Source: Methylophilaceae bacterium
Lineage (GTDB): Bacteria; Pseudomonadota; Gammaproteobacteria; Burkholderiales; Methylophilaceae
DNA: 64,000 nt
Assembly: GCA_018398995.1 (NCBI GenBank)
Contig: CP073759.1
Location: forward strand, 434,001-498,000
Direction: 5' to 3'
Below the pieces are notes generated by a model. The model had not been told where the DNA came from and ran no database searches. It saw only the letters and a program-made list of their open reading frames with translations. The translations under genes were made by a program, and so were the position numbers. Every line of letters starts with the position of its first letter. The stretch's first letter is position 1. Positions 1 through 9,419 of the stretch are shown piece after piece.

Positions 1-473
1 ACTAAAGCCCGTGCTAAGGCTGCGCGTTGACGCTCTCCGCCTGATAGTTCACCTGGCATATGCTCTAAACGATGCGATAACCCGACTTTTGCTAATAGTT
101 GCTGCGCCTGTAACAAAGCTTGCTTGCGCGGCATGCGCCCTATCAGTAAAGGTAACGCGACATTTTCTATTGCCGTAAACTCGGGTAATAAGTGATGAAA
201 CTGGTAGACAAATCCTAAAGAGTCATTACGGATTTGACCTTTTCTTGCCTCAGATAGGGTATGTAACGGATTACCAAGCAACGCCACCTCACCAGCCGTT
301 GGTCTATCCAAGCCGCCCAGCAGATGCAACAAAGTGCTTTTTCCAGAACCAGAAGCACCAACAATAGCAATTTGCTCACCTTTGTTAAGGGTTAAATCAA
401 TACCATTTAATACAGCGACATCTAGTCCTGCATATGTTTTTTTAAGCCCTTGACAGGAAACAATGCTATTCAT
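1..473 (-). CDS. lolD: LolD, ABC ATPase of the lipoprotein-releasing complex (3' end cut off)
   Basis: This is the cytoplasmic ATPase of LolCDE, which powers release of outer-membrane lipoproteins from the inner membrane to LolA. The visible 157 codons start [18 protein letters not shown]. They contain the Walker A motif (GASGSGKST), a Q-loop ([13 protein letters not shown]) and the ABC signature [15 protein letters not shown]; Walker B lies beyond the window edge. The start at 473 overlaps the lolC stop by 8 bases, so lolC and lolD are translated as one operon. The identification is firm because of both the motifs and the neighbour. Confidence 0.95.
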   Translation of the reverse strand, partial: MNSIVSCQGLKKTYAGLDVAVLNGIDLTLNKGEQIAIVGASGSGKSTLLHLLGGLDRPTAGEVALLGNPLHTLSEARKGQIRNDSLGFVYQFHHLLPEFTAIENVALPLLIGRMPRKQALLQAQQLLAKVGLSHRLEHMPGELSGGERQRAALARAL

Positions 474-1749
474 AACGCAAAGCCTCTGCTGGGTTAATCT
501 TGGATGCTTTATAACTAGGGTACAGTGTGGCAATGAAACTTAATACTACAGAAGTCATGATAATGGTCACAGTGTCACGCCATTCTAATTTTGAAGGTAG
601 CTCGCTAATGTAATACACATCTTTTGCTAAAAACTGTACTTGAAACAAGTTTTCTATAAACGGAATAATCGTATCAATATGCAATGCAATCGCAATACCT
701 AAGATAGCACCAAAAAACGTGCCGATAACACCAATCAGCGCACCTTGAATAATAAAAATTTGCATAATGCTGGCTGGACTGGCGCCTAACGTGCGCATAA
801 TTGCAATGTCAGCACGCTTATCGGTTACAGCCATGACCAAAGTAGAGACAATATTAAACGCAGCTACGGCAACAATTAACGTCAGAATAATAAACATGAC
901 TCGCTTTTCTAATTGTATCGCTTTAAAAAAGTTTGCATGTTGCCGCGTCCAGTCAGTGATGTAATACGATCCTAGTGGCAATAAGTGTCTGTTTAGCTCT
1001 ATCGCCATCGCAGGCGCATCAAATAAATCGTTAATTTTTAAGCGCAAACCTGAAATCTGATCGCCCATACGATAAAGCTTGGCAGCATCTTGAATGTCAA
1101 TCAACGCCAAACCCGCGTCATACTCATACATCCCAATTTGGAACAATCCCACAACATTAAATTGCTTCAGGCGCGGAATGACGCCAGTCGGTGTAAACTG
1201 CCCTTGCGGCGCCATTAGCACTACTTTATCACCGACACTCACCCCCAAGTTGTAAGCTAAATCGGCGCCCAAGATAATATTAAACTCACCTGGCACCAAG
1301 TCTGACAGCTGTCCAACTTGCATACTTTTACCTAAATCTGCGACGTTATCTTCCTGCTCGGGCAATACACCGCGTATTAAGGCTCCTTGTACTGCTTGCC
1401 CATAACTCAACATACCTTGTGCCATGATATAAGGCGCACTTGCTTGTACATTGGGTTGTGCTGCTACTTGCTTGGCTAACGACTGCCAGCGACTCAGTTT
1501 ATTGGAATTTTCGGTAATCTCAATATGTGAGGCCACGCCAAGGATGCGATTGCGTAATTCCGCTTGAAAACCATTCATTACCGACAACACAATAATGAGT
1601 GCAGCAACACCTAAAGCAATGCCAATCATACTGGTCAAAGAGATGAAAGAAATAAAATGATTTTTACGTTTGGCGCGCGTATAACGAAAACCAATAAACC
1701 ATTCATATGGCAGACTTACTGTTGAAAAAAGTGGTCGAAAAAATGACAT
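466..1749 (-). CDS. lolC: LolC/LolE-family lipoprotein-releasing permease
   Basis: This inner-membrane subunit works with LolD to extract lipoproteins. The 427 residues show the family layout: an N-terminal cytoplasmic stretch ([20 protein letters not shown]), a first membrane helix at about 35-58, a long periplasmic MacB-like domain, and three C-terminal helices at about 280-305, 325-355 and 390-412. The length matches LolC/E. Many betaproteobacteria have a single LolC/E-type protein; a second permease gene could lie outside the window. It overlaps lolD downstream and is divergent from ribE, with about 110 bases between them. Confidence 0.94.
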   Translation of the reverse strand: MSFFRPLFSTVSLPYEWFIGFRYTRAKRKNHFISFISLTSMIGIALGVAALIIVLSVMNGFQAELRNRILGVASHIEITENSNKLSRWQSLAKQVAAQPNVQASAPYIMAQGMLSYGQAVQGALIRGVLPEQEDNVADLGKSMQVGQLSDLVPGEFNIILGADLAYNLGVSVGDKVVLMAPQGQFTPTGVIPRLKQFNVVGLFQIGMYEYDAGLALIDIQDAAKLYRMGDQISGLRLKINDLFDAPAMAIELNRHLLPLGSYYITDWTRQHANFFKAIQLEKRVMFIILTLIVAVAAFNIVSTLVMAVTDKRADIAIMRTLGASPASIMQIFIIQGALIGVIGTFFGAILGIAIALHIDTIIPFIENLFQVQFLAKDVYYISELPSKLEWRDTVTIIMTSVVLSFIATLYPSYKASKINPAEALRYE

Positions 1750-1860
1750 TGCGAAATCTTAACAGCATATGGCTTGAAGATTTCAAGCGTTTTAAAAAAA
1801 ATTAAGGCTGACGGCTTTTAATGCATGGATAAAATAGAATGAGAACGGTAAAATGGCAGG

Positions 1861-2460
1861 ATGTTTACTGGAATTATTCAAGCGGTTGGTGAAATACAAC
1901 CAACCACATATTCAAATGGCGATATTCAAATCAGTATTGAAGCCCATCAACTTGACTTAAGCGATGTCAAATTAGGGGATAGCATTGCCGTTAATGGCGT
2001 GTGCTTAACCGTCACCCATGTTAGTCAAACACATTTTGTAGCAGACGTCTCAAAAGAAACGCTGAGCGTAACCATCGGCCTCAATAAAAAGGGGCCAGCT
2101 AATTTAGAAAAAGCCATGCGGCTTAGCGACAGGCTTGGTGGTCACTTAGTGAGTGGCCACGTTGATGGTGTTGGTGAAGTGGTTAGATTTGAGGCAGTCA
2201 ATGATTGTTGGTTATTGGCAATCAACGCACCACATGCCATCTCAAAGTATATCGCACGTAAAGGCTCAATTTGCGTTAATGGAGTGAGCTTAACCATCAA
2301 TACGATTGAAAAAGATGTGTTTACGATTAACATCATTCCACATACTCTAGCCAAAACCACGCTCGGCGCACTCAATATTGGTAGCCAAGTCAATCTAGAA
2401 ATTGACCAAATTGCGCGCTACGTTGAAAGAATGCAGCAGTGGGAAACCGAAAGCAATTAA
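1861..2460 (+). CDS. ribE: Riboflavin synthase, alpha subunit
   Basis: It joins two molecules of 6,7-dimethyl-8-ribityllumazine to give riboflavin. The 199 residues hold the two tandem lumazine-binding barrels. The first starts [12 protein letters not shown] and contains [13 protein letters not shown]; the second repeats the pattern with [14 protein letters not shown] at about 136-150. GGCAGG sits just before the ATG. The stop codon is directly followed by the ATG of the ribBA-type gene, which indicates translational coupling. I see no FMN riboswitch-like structure in the short upstream region. Confidence 0.96.
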   Translation: MFTGIIQAVGEIQPTTYSNGDIQISIEAHQLDLSDVKLGDSIAVNGVCLTVTHVSQTHFVADVSKETLSVTIGLNKKGPANLEKAMRLSDRLGGHLVSGHVDGVGEVVRFEAVNDCWLLAINAPHAISKYIARKGSICVNGVSLTINTIEKDVFTINIIPHTLAKTTLGALNIGSQVNLEIDQIARYVERMQQWETESN

Positions 2461-3561
2461 ATGCCACACAGAAAAATTAGTCCTATTTCAGAAATTATTG
2501 CCGATATTAGCGCAGGAAAAATGGTCATTCTAGTTGATGATGAAAATCGTGAAAATGAAGGTGATTTTGTGATTGCGGCAGAGTTTGCGACGGCATCCAA
2601 TATCAATTTTATGGCAAAGCATGGTCGTGGATTAATTTGTTTAACCTTAGATGAAGCCCGATGTGAGCAATTAAATTTACCACCTATGGTCGACAACAAT
2701 GGTACGCGCCTGGGCACAAACTTTACGGTTTCAATTGAAGCAGCCGAAGGCGTGACGACTGGCATTTCAGCTGCCGATCGAGCCAAAACTATTCAAGCGG
2801 CAGTTGGCAAACATGCGAATGCAAAAAGCATTGTCAGTCCCGGCCATGTCTTTCCGCTTAAGGCAATGAATGGCGGTGTTTTGGTACGAGCAGGTCACAC
2901 TGAAGCTGGTTCAGATTTGGCCGCCTTAGCTGGTTTAGCCCCTTATAGCGTAATCTGTGAAATTTTAAAAGATGATGGTGAAATGGCACGCTTGCCAGAT
3001 TTGGTTGAGATTGCTGCTCAGCATGAAATTAAGATTGGTACGATTGCTGATTTAATTCACTACCGAAGTGAACATGAAACCTTAATCGAACGCGCTGTAG
3101 AACGTGACATCAGCACACCTTATGGCACAATGCATCTGGTTGCTTATCGCGATAAAATTTCCAAAGAAACGCATTTAGCCATTGTCAACGGTCAGCCAAG
3201 TGCGGAAAAAGAAACATTGGTGCGCGTGCATGAGCCATTATCTGTATTTGACTTGCTAGATAGCACCAGTACATCACACAGTTGGAACACACTAAAAGCC
3301 ATGCAAACCATTGCTCATTCAGCCTGCGGTGTGATGGTGTTGCTTTATCATAGTGAGTCAGACACCGATTTAATTACTCGCATTCAGAACGCTGACAAAC
3401 CTACTCGCTATAATCAAGAGTTAAGAACCTATGGAATCGGCTCGCAAATTTTATTAGATTTAGGTGTTAAAAAAATGAAGCTCATGGCAACCCCGCGTAA
3501 AATGCCTAGCATGGATGGCTTTGGTTTAGAAATTACCGGTTATCTGGAATCGGATGAGTAA
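2461..3561 (+). CDS. ribB: 3,4-dihydroxy-2-butanone 4-phosphate synthase with a degenerate GTP cyclohydrolase II domain
   Basis: The N-terminal domain (about 1-205) makes the four-carbon precursor of riboflavin from ribulose 5-phosphate. It has the acidic signature [12 protein letters not shown] and the catalytic stretch [13 protein letters not shown]. The C-terminal domain (about 206-366) is related to RibA. However, the zinc site of active enzymes (VRVHSEC and CDC Cys residues) is replaced by [14 protein letters not shown], so GTP cyclohydrolase II activity is probably absent. RibB fused to a non-catalytic RibA-like domain is known in betaproteobacteria. A separate ribA is therefore expected elsewhere in the genome. 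Confidence 0.93.
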   Translation: MPHRKISPISEIIADISAGKMVILVDDENRENEGDFVIAAEFATASNINFMAKHGRGLICLTLDEARCEQLNLPPMVDNNGTRLGTNFTVSIEAAEGVTTGISAADRAKTIQAAVGKHANAKSIVSPGHVFPLKAMNGGVLVRAGHTEAGSDLAALAGLAPYSVICEILKDDGEMARLPDLVEIAAQHEIKIGTIADLIHYRSEHETLIERAVERDISTPYGTMHLVAYRDKISKETHLAIVNGQPSAEKETLVRVHEPLSVFDLLDSTSTSHSWNTLKAMQTIAHSACGVMVLLYHSESDTDLITRIQNADKPTRYNQELRTYGIGSQILLDLGVKKMKLMATPRKMPSMDGFGLEITGYLESDE

Positions 3562-3639
3562 GCATTTAAACTGTTAACTTCATGATTGAGCTTGGTTTAT
3601 TCAGTTTTGTTTTATTCAAAATGTGTTAAACTAATTGAA

Positions 3640-4215
3640 TTGAAAAATTTAAATCTTACAGGTCAGTTTCTCATTGCAATGCCTAGCATGACTGACCCGC
3701 GTTTTTCTCAAACAATTACCTACATTTGCACGCATAACGAAGATGGCGCAATGGGCATCGTGATTAACCGTCCTTCCCATCACACGGTAGCCGACTTATT
3801 TGCACAAATTCAATTAAGCGCCAAACCAGGGCCATTGCTTAAGCATCCTATTTACGAAGGGGGCCCGGTTCAGCAAGAACGTGGTTTTGTGTTGCATACC
3901 CCTCATCAAGAGTATGATGCCACCATTACGATTAACGAATCATTGTCGTTGACCACTTCAAAAGATATTTTAGAAGCAGCCGCCAACAACGACGCACCTG
4001 AAAAAATGATGATTGCGCTGGGCTACGCTGGTTGGTCTGCCGGACAATTAGAACAAGAAATGGGCCTCAATGCATGGTTAAGCCTTGAAGCGTCAGAGCA
4101 ACAAACCATTCACAACATTATCTTTGATGAGCCGCCAGCGAATCGCTTTCATTTGGGCATGGGCATAATGGGTCTCAACTTAAGTAATCTCTCCGATATT
4201 GCGGGGCATGCCTAA
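3640..4215 (+). CDS. yqgE: YqgE/AlgH family protein
   Basis: This is a conserved protein of unclear biochemical function, almost always next to ruvX. Family signatures seen are LTGQFLIAMPSM, near the start, and GAMGIVINRPS. The frame is open back to a TTG at 3586. I prefer the TTG at 3640 (MKNLNLTGQF) because family members begin two or three residues before the conserved LTG; neither start has a convincing ribosome binding site. The stop overlaps the ruvX ATG by one base (TAATG). Confidence 0.88.
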   Translation: MKNLNLTGQFLIAMPSMTDPRFSQTITYICTHNEDGAMGIVINRPSHHTVADLFAQIQLSAKPGPLLKHPIYEGGPVQQERGFVLHTPHQEYDATITINESLSLTTSKDILEAAANNDAPEKMMIALGYAGWSAGQLEQEMGLNAWLSLEASEQQTIHNIIFDEPPANRFHLGMGIMGLNLSNLSDIAGHA

Positions 4216-4685
4216 TGCTTAATCAAAGTCACTTGCCGATACTGGATCGTAGTTATCCAGATGTGACTGGAACTGTGCTCGCATTTGATTTTGGTGAAAA
4301 GCGCATTGGCGTTGCCGTGGGTGAAACGATGTTAAAAACTGCACACGCACATAGCACTATCTGCTCAGAGACGAATGAAATACGCTTTAACGAGATTAAA
4401 AAACTCATTGATGAGTGGCAGCCCAGTTTGCTAATCGTTGGCTTGCCAACCTATCTAGATGGTACAGATCACCAATTAACGCAGTTAGCGAAAAAATTTG
4501 CACAGCGGCTGGAAGGTCGCTTTAATTTACCTGTGATGATGATAGACGAACGCTTAAGCTCTGCCGAGGCCTCGCAGCAGTTGTCCGAGGCAGGCGTTGA
4601 CGTCCGTGAACAAAAAACAATAATTGATGCTGTGGCAGCAAAAGTCATATTACAATCTTACTTCGATAATGTACAAAAAACATAA
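4215..4685 (+). CDS. ruvX: RuvX/YqgF, RNase H-fold nuclease
   Basis: This small RNase H-like protein is implicated in 5' processing of 16S rRNA and described as a putative Holliday junction resolvase. The 156 residues include the first strand AFDFGEKRIGVAVGE with its catalytic-type Asp, the middle motif LIVGLPTYLDG, and the DERLSSAEA stretch. It overlaps yqgE by one base and is followed three bases after its stop by pyrR, so yqgE-ruvX-pyrRBC' is likely one operon. Confidence 0.95.
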   Translation: MLNQSHLPILDRSYPDVTGTVLAFDFGEKRIGVAVGETMLKTAHAHSTICSETNEIRFNEIKKLIDEWQPSLLIVGLPTYLDGTDHQLTQLAKKFAQRLEGRFNLPVMMIDERLSSAEASQQLSEAGVDVREQKTIIDAVAAKVILQSYFDNVQKT

Positions 4686-4688
4686 GCA

Positions 4689-5201
4689 ATGCAACTACCC
4701 AATCCAGAAACATTACTAAGCGACATTACCTCAAAAATTATCGCGATGATACAGCCTGAAACTGCTATTGTGGGCATCCATAGTGGCGGTGTTTGGTTAA
4801 TGGAAAGAATACTTGCTGAATTAAACCATGCAGTACCAAACGGCACACTAGATGCCGCATTATACCGAGATGACTTTGCGAAGCGTGGCTTAAAAACGCA
4901 ATCTCAAGCGGCCAATATACCATTTGATGTTCAAGGCAAACATATCATTTTGATTGATGATATTTTTTATACTGGCCGCACCACTAGGGCCGCTATTAAT
5001 GAACTATTTGATTTTGGCCGTCCAGCCAGTGTTACGCTAGCCGTATTGATTAACCGCGGTGGCGCCGAGCTACCTATCCAACCACAAATTGTTGGTGCGC
5101 ATATTCCGATTTCATCTGATCAACGCTTTCAGCTTTCACAAACAACGCAAGGCAAACTTAACCTTGTTTTAGAAATAAATCAGGATGCTGACCATGTATA
5201 A
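4689..5201 (+). CDS. pyrR: PyrR-type phosphoribosyltransferase
   Basis: This PRTase-fold protein is a regulator of pyrimidine genes and/or uracil phosphoribosyltransferase. The 170 residues include the PRPP-binding loop [16 protein letters not shown] at about 91-106 and the R-D-D-F stretch [10 protein letters not shown]. In Gram-positives PyrR binds pyr mRNA. I see no clear PyrR-binding hairpin or attenuator in this cluster, so its regulatory role here is uncertain. Its end overlaps the pyrB start by 8 bases. Confidence 0.92.
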   Translation: MQLPNPETLLSDITSKIIAMIQPETAIVGIHSGGVWLMERILAELNHAVPNGTLDAALYRDDFAKRGLKTQSQAANIPFDVQGKHIILIDDIFYTGRTTRAAINELFDFGRPASVTLAVLINRGGAELPIQPQIVGAHIPISSDQRFQLSQTTQGKLNLVLEINQDADHV

Positions 5202-6147
5202 CCCGCAACTAACCAATGATGGCAAACTCAAGCACTTGCTAAGCATAGAGGGTTTGCCCAAAAAGGTATTACTGCAAATTTTAGATACCGCAGAATCATT
5301 TGTGAGTGTTGCTGAGCGTGATGTTAAAAAAGTCCCTCTACTACGTGGTAAGACTGTTTGTAATATCTTCTTTGAAAATAGCACTCGCACACGCACCACT
5401 TTTGAAATTGCGGCTAAACGACTATCGGCCGATGTGATTAATCTAAATGTGAACACTTCATCACAATCAAAAGGCGAGGCCATTCTAGATACCATCAATA
5501 ACCTGATTGCCATGCACACTGATATGTTTGTCGTGCGTCACAATCAAAGTGGGGCGGCACATTTAATTGCACAACATGTGCCAGATAATATCAGCGTTGT
5601 TAATGCAGGTGATGGACGACATTCGCATCCAACACAAGGCCTGCTTGACGTTTTTACCATTCGCAAATACAAGCCTGATATGCATAATTTGCGCATTGCG
5701 ATTGTGGGTGATGTACTACATTCTCGGGTAGCACGTAGCGAAATACACGCACTGACAACATTAGGCGTTCCAGAAATACGTGTAATAGCACCTAAAACCT
5801 TAATCCCGAATGAAGTCGAAAAAATGGGTGTGCATGTTTTTCATGATATGAAAGCTGGACTGAAAGATGTTGATGTTGTGATGATGTTGCGCTTGCAAAA
5901 CGAGCGGATGAGTGGTGCGATGTTGCCAAGCTCACAGGAGTTTTTTAAGACATTTGGCTTAACGCCAGAAAAACTTGCGTTTGCAAAACCAGATGCTATC
6001 GTCATGCACCCGGGCCCTATGAACAGAGGGGTAGAAATTGATTCGCGTGTTGCCGATGGCAACCAGGCAGTCATTTTGCCGCAGGTCACCTACGGCATCG
6101 CCATCCGAATGGCTGTAATGGCAATTCTTGCAGGGGGTTCAGCATGA
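5194..6147 (+). CDS. pyrB: Aspartate carbamoyltransferase, catalytic chain
   Basis: It condenses carbamoyl phosphate with aspartate, the committed step of pyrimidine synthesis. Signatures present are [13 protein letters not shown] (carbamoyl phosphate site), HPTQGLLD, and the C-terminal [11 protein letters not shown]. An in-frame ATG exists at 5185. I chose 5194 (MYNPQL) because AGGA at 5182-5185 is correctly spaced for it and homologues start this way. There is no pyrI. The next gene is a dead dihydroorotase, the arrangement known from Pseudomonas, where the two proteins form one complex. Confidence 0.96.
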   Translation: MYNPQLTNDGKLKHLLSIEGLPKKVLLQILDTAESFVSVAERDVKKVPLLRGKTVCNIFFENSTRTRTTFEIAAKRLSADVINLNVNTSSQSKGEAILDTINNLIAMHTDMFVVRHNQSGAAHLIAQHVPDNISVVNAGDGRHSHPTQGLLDVFTIRKYKPDMHNLRIAIVGDVLHSRVARSEIHALTTLGVPEIRVIAPKTLIPNEVEKMGVHVFHDMKAGLKDVDVVMMLRLQNERMSGAMLPSSQEFFKTFGLTPEKLAFAKPDAIVMHPGPMNRGVEIDSRVADGNQAVILPQVTYGIAIRMAVMAILAGGSA

Positions 6148-7439
6148 ACATATTAATCAAAAATGGTCGTATCATAGACCCTAAAAATAACATTGATGCC
6201 AAACAAGACCTTTATATTGCTGCGGGACAAATTGTTGGTATAGGTAAAGCGCCACCCACATTTTCTGTCAATCAAACCATTGATGCCAGCGGCTTAATTG
6301 TCGCGCCAGGCTTTGTTGATCTCTGCGCACGATTACGTGAACCTGGCGATGAGTACAAAGCAACGTTAGCAAGTGAATTACGCGCTGCAGCCGCTGGTGG
6401 CGTAACTAGCCTATCTTGCCCGCCTGATACCGACCCTGTGCTTGATGAGCCGGGATTAGTTGAAATGCTCAAACTTCGTGCATGGCGCTACAATTTAGCA
6501 CGCATCTACCCACTTGGCGCATTGACACAAAAATTAGAAGGCAAGACATTAACAGAAATGTGCGAACTGACCGAAGCGGGCTGTGCTGGATTTACACAAG
6601 CAGACCACCCAATCGTTGACACGCAGATTCTTTGGCGCGCTTTAGAGTATGCTGCCACTTTTGGTTATACGGTATTTTTACGTCCCGAAGAACCTTTCCT
6701 CGCCAAAGACGGCGTTGCGCATGATGGCGAGGTTGCTGGGCGACTTGGTTTAAAGGGAATACCCAGCGCAGCGGAAGCATTACGAGTAGCCGCTGTCTTG
6801 CGGATTGCACAAGAAACGAAAGCAAAAATCCATTTTTGCCGAATTTCAACGGCAGAAGGTGTTGCGCTGATAAGAGCTGCCAAAAAGAATGGCGTGTCTA
6901 TTACTGCTGACGTCAGTATTCATCATTTACACCTTACTGAGCATGATATTGGTTACTTCAACACCAATGCCCATTTAAAACCACCACTACGTACTCAGCG
7001 TGATAAAGATGCACTGTGTTTGGGTGTTGTAGATGGCACTATTGATGCCATTTGTTCAGACCACGCGCCTGTTGATGAAGACGCAAAATTACTGCCTTTT
7101 GCATTGGCTGAGGCTGGCGCAACAGGCTTAGAATTACTATTACCTTTAACCTTAAAGTGGTCAGCCAATAGTAAAGCACCTCTGTCAAAAGCCGTTGCTA
7201 AAATAACAAGTGAACCAGCCGCAATATTAGGGATTCAAAGTGGGAATCTTAGTGTTGGTGCGCATGCGGATATCGCTATCTTCGATCCTGAGGCTGCGTG
7301 GCAGGTCACCCCAAATATGCTCATGAGCCAGGGCAAAAACACCCCCTTTATCAATATGGAGCTTACTGGAAAAGTGATGTATACCTTACTGAATGGGGAA
7401 GTGACTTATCAAAGCACTTATCAAAGCAACGTGCAATAG
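6144..7439 (+). CDS. pyrC': Non-catalytic dihydroorotase-like subunit (PyrC')
   Basis: This 431-residue protein of the amidohydrolase fold is probably a structural partner of aspartate carbamoyltransferase. In active class I dihydroorotases the first metal site is HxH before LREPG; here it reads [15 protein letters not shown], with both His lost. SDHAPVDED near the C-terminus is kept. Loss of HxH is the hallmark of the PyrC' proteins of pseudomonads, which are needed for ATCase assembly but inactive. ATGA overlap with pyrB supports stoichiometric translation. A catalytic pyrC must exist elsewhere. The C-terminus contains a 12 bp tandem duplication ([10 protein letters not shown]). Confidence 0.93.
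   Translation: MNILIKNGRIIDPKNNIDAKQDLYIAAGQIVGIGKAPPTFSVNQTIDASGLIVAPGFVDLCARLREPGDEYKATLASELRAAAAGGVTSLSCPPDTDPVLDEPGLVEMLKLRAWRYNLARIYPLGALTQKLEGKTLTEMCELTEAGCAGFTQADHPIVDTQILWRALEYAATFGYTVFLRPEEPFLAKDGVAHDGEVAGRLGLKGIPSAAEALRVAAVLRIAQETKAKIHFCRISTAEGVALIRAAKKNGVSITADVSIHHLHLTEHDIGYFNTNAHLKPPLRTQRDKDALCLGVVDGTIDAICSDHAPVDEDAKLLPFALAEAGATGLELLLPLTLKWSANSKAPLSKAVAKITSEPAAILGIQSGNLSVGAHADIAIFDPEAAWQVTPNMLMSQGKNTPFINMELTGKVMYTLLNGEVTYQSTYQSNVQ
7404..7427 (+). repeat. 12 bp perfect tandem duplication in the 3' end of pyrC'
   Basis: The unit ACTTATCAAAGC occurs twice head to tail, just before the stop codon, and encodes the repeated TYQS of the C-terminus. It is in frame and harmless to the fold. 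It is one of four short tandem duplications in this window that sit at a gene's 3' end. Confidence 0.85.
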
Positions 7440-7576
7440 CGGCCAGAGTTGTCGCCTTGATACAACACTCACACTTGACGCTTGATGAAAAGAGAGTAAT
7501 AGTGATTGTTTAGTATTGCGTGTATTGTTCAATTAAGCGCATATCAAAAAGTCATTTTATCCATTAGGAGACAATC

Positions 7577-8125
7577 ATGGGATCTTTCGGATGTACTGTT
7601 TTATGGTTAATCGTCGCTGCATTGATTGGTTGGTTGCTATATTATTGGCTATCTAAACGTTGTTGTAAAAACAATCAACAAACAACACAAGCAATAGAAA
7701 AGGCTGCAGACACGTCGGTTAACACTGCGAACACCCCTAAAGAGAACACCAAGCAAACGATAGCGCCCAAAAAAATTACACCAAAATCCACTACCGCAAA
7801 ACCAAAGTCAACCGCAACAGTTGTGATTGATTTAGCAGCAGCCAAGGCTGCGGGCATTTCCATTAAACATGCTGATGACTTAACAGTCATTGAGGGTATT
7901 GGTCCTAAAATTAGCGCACTTTTTAAAGATAACGGACTGAATACTTTTGCGCAAGTTGCTGATGCCACAGTACCACAAATGCGTGCCATTTTAGATAAAG
8001 GTGGGCCGCGCTATCGTATTGCCAACCCTGGCACTTGGGCCAAACAAGCTAAACTGGCTGGCAGTAATCAATGGGAAACACTCAAAAAACTGCAAAATAC
8101 GTTATCTGGTGGCAAGGTCAAATAA
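7577..8125 (+). CDS. Membrane-anchored protein with a helix-hairpin-helix domain
   Basis: I cannot name this 182-residue protein. It has one N-terminal membrane helix (about 5-26, TVLWLIVAALIGWLLYYWLS). A Thr/Lys-rich linker follows (about 30-80). The C-terminal domain carries the motif LTVIEGIGPKISALFKDNG, typical of helix-hairpin-helix modules also found in ribosomal protein L21-associated and DUF4332-like proteins. Such domains usually bind nucleic acid without sequence preference. AGGAG precedes the ATG. A good terminator follows, so this looks like a single-gene unit. Confidence 0.82.
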   Translation: MGSFGCTVLWLIVAALIGWLLYYWLSKRCCKNNQQTTQAIEKAADTSVNTANTPKENTKQTIAPKKITPKSTTAKPKSTATVVIDLAAAKAAGISIKHADDLTVIEGIGPKISALFKDNGLNTFAQVADATVPQMRAILDKGGPRYRIANPGTWAKQAKLAGSNQWETLKKLQNTLSGGKVK

Positions 8126-8165
8126 TTGCGTTTTGATGATATAGAAAATAGTCCTATATGGTTGT

Positions 8166-8192
8166 AAAAAAGCCGATTGATATCGGCTTTTT
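8166..8192 (+). terminator. Rho-independent terminator after the HhH-domain gene
   Basis: AAAAAAGCCGAT, a TGAT loop, then ATCGGCTTTTT form an 11-12 bp stem with a T-run. The A-run on the other arm means it could also serve the converging pilU transcript. Confidence 0.85.
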
Positions 8193-8206
8193 ACTTTGAC
8201 ACTTTT

Positions 8207-8286
8207 ACAGTAGACCAAGATTCCAGTAAACCATGATTACAGCATGCCAAGATTACAGTACATCAAGATTAAAGCACACCAAGATG
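8207..8286. repeat. Five imperfect 16 bp tandem repeats at the 3' end of pilU
   Basis: Five consecutive 16-mers read ACAGTAGACCAAGATT, CCAGTAAACCATGATT, ACAGCATGCCAAGATT, ACAGTACATCAAGATT and AAAGCACACCAAGATG. The consensus is about ACAGTANACCAAGATT. The last unit covers the final codons and stop of pilU, so the repeat seems to have grown outward from the coding end. Confidence 0.85.
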
Positions 8287-9405
8287 ATCTAATTTAGAAA
8301 ATACGTCTTTATCTTTGGCAAGTTTACTTTCTAATTTAAAGCGCAATCGCAAATCATTTGCAGAGTCTGCATTTCGTAATGCATCTTCATAGGTTACTTT
8401 TCCTGCTTCATGTAAATCAAACAAGGCTTGATCAAAGGTTTGCATACCCAATTCTTGAGAACGTGCAATCACTGCTTTAATTGCATGTAAATCCACTTTA
8501 AAGATTAAATCTGAGATCAAAGGTGAGTTAATCATAATCTCAATTGCAGCCACACGCCCAGTTCCATCGCTTTTTGGTAATAAGCGCTGCGAAACAAAAG
8601 CACGTAGATTTAAAGATAAATCCATCAGCAATTGTGCTCTTCGCTCCTCAGGAAAAAAGTTAATAATACGATCGATGGCTTGGTTAGTACTGTTCGCATG
8701 TAATGTTGACATACACAAATGTCCAGTTTCCGAGAAAGCAATGGCATAATCCATCGTCTCTCTATCCCTAATCTCACCAATGAGAATCACATCGGGCGCT
8801 TGTCGCAATGTGTTTTTCAATGCAATTTCCCAACTATCTGTATCCACACCCACCTCTCGTTGTGTCACTAGGCAGTTTTTATGCGTATGCATAAATTCAA
8901 CTGGGTCTTCAATGGTAATAATATGGCCATGGTCGTGCTGGTTGCGATGACCAACCATTGCCGCGAGCGATGTTGATTTACCCGAGCCAGTACCACCCAC
9001 AAAAATCACCAAGCCACGCTTACTCATAGCAATCTTTTTTAGCACGCTGGGCAACTCTAGTTCGTCTATGGTTGGAATTTTAGAGGTAATAGGCCTAAAT
9101 ACCAGGCCAACAGAACCACGTTGAATAAACGCGTTGACACGAAACCGCGTTACGTCGGGAATGCTGATAGCAAAATTACATTCATTCGTTCGGTCAAACT
9201 CTGCAGCCTGCTTATCTTTCATAATTGAGCGGCATATTTCTCGCGCTTGGAGCGCAGTTAAGCGTTCTGATTGAATAGGCGTTAGCTTGCCGTCAATCTT
9301 AAGCGCTGGTGGGAAGCCTGCTGTAATAAACATATCGGATGCATTGCGTTCAAGTGCCAACCTGAGCAAATCAAATACAAACTCTTCTGCCTGTCCTTTT
9401 TCCAT
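8269..9405 (-). CDS. pilU: PilU, type IV pilus retraction ATPase (PilT paralogue)
   Basis: This hexameric cytoplasmic ATPase assists PilT in pilus retraction. The frame is intact. It shows Walker A (VGGTGSGKSTSLAAMVGHR), the Asp box IEDPVEFMHTHK, Walker B-type VILIGEIRDRETMDYA and the His box. An ATG also exists at 9417. I prefer 9405 (MEKGQAEEF), where GGAG is spaced six bases upstream; it also matches the family N-terminus. It lies just after pilT. PilU normally depends on PilT, so if pilT is really broken, PilU alone would not be expected to retract pili well. Confidence 0.94.
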   Translation of the reverse strand: MEKGQAEEFVFDLLRLALERNASDMFITAGFPPALKIDGKLTPIQSERLTALQAREICRSIMKDKQAAEFDRTNECNFAISIPDVTRFRVNAFIQRGSVGLVFRPITSKIPTIDELELPSVLKKIAMSKRGLVIFVGGTGSGKSTSLAAMVGHRNQHDHGHIITIEDPVEFMHTHKNCLVTQREVGVDTDSWEIALKNTLRQAPDVILIGEIRDRETMDYAIAFSETGHLCMSTLHANSTNQAIDRIINFFPEERRAQLLMDLSLNLRAFVSQRLLPKSDGTGRVAAIEIMINSPLISDLIFKVDLHAIKAVIARSQELGMQTFDQALFDLHEAGKVTYEDALRNADSANDLRLRFKLESKLAKDKDVFSKLDHLGVL

Positions 9406-9419
9406 CGATAACTCCATTT

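Noticed and set aside
3586-3639. Longer yqgE start (TTG at 3586)
   Set aside because: Adds 18 residues not seen at the family N-terminus and lacks a ribosome binding site; it overlaps what is probably promoter sequence.
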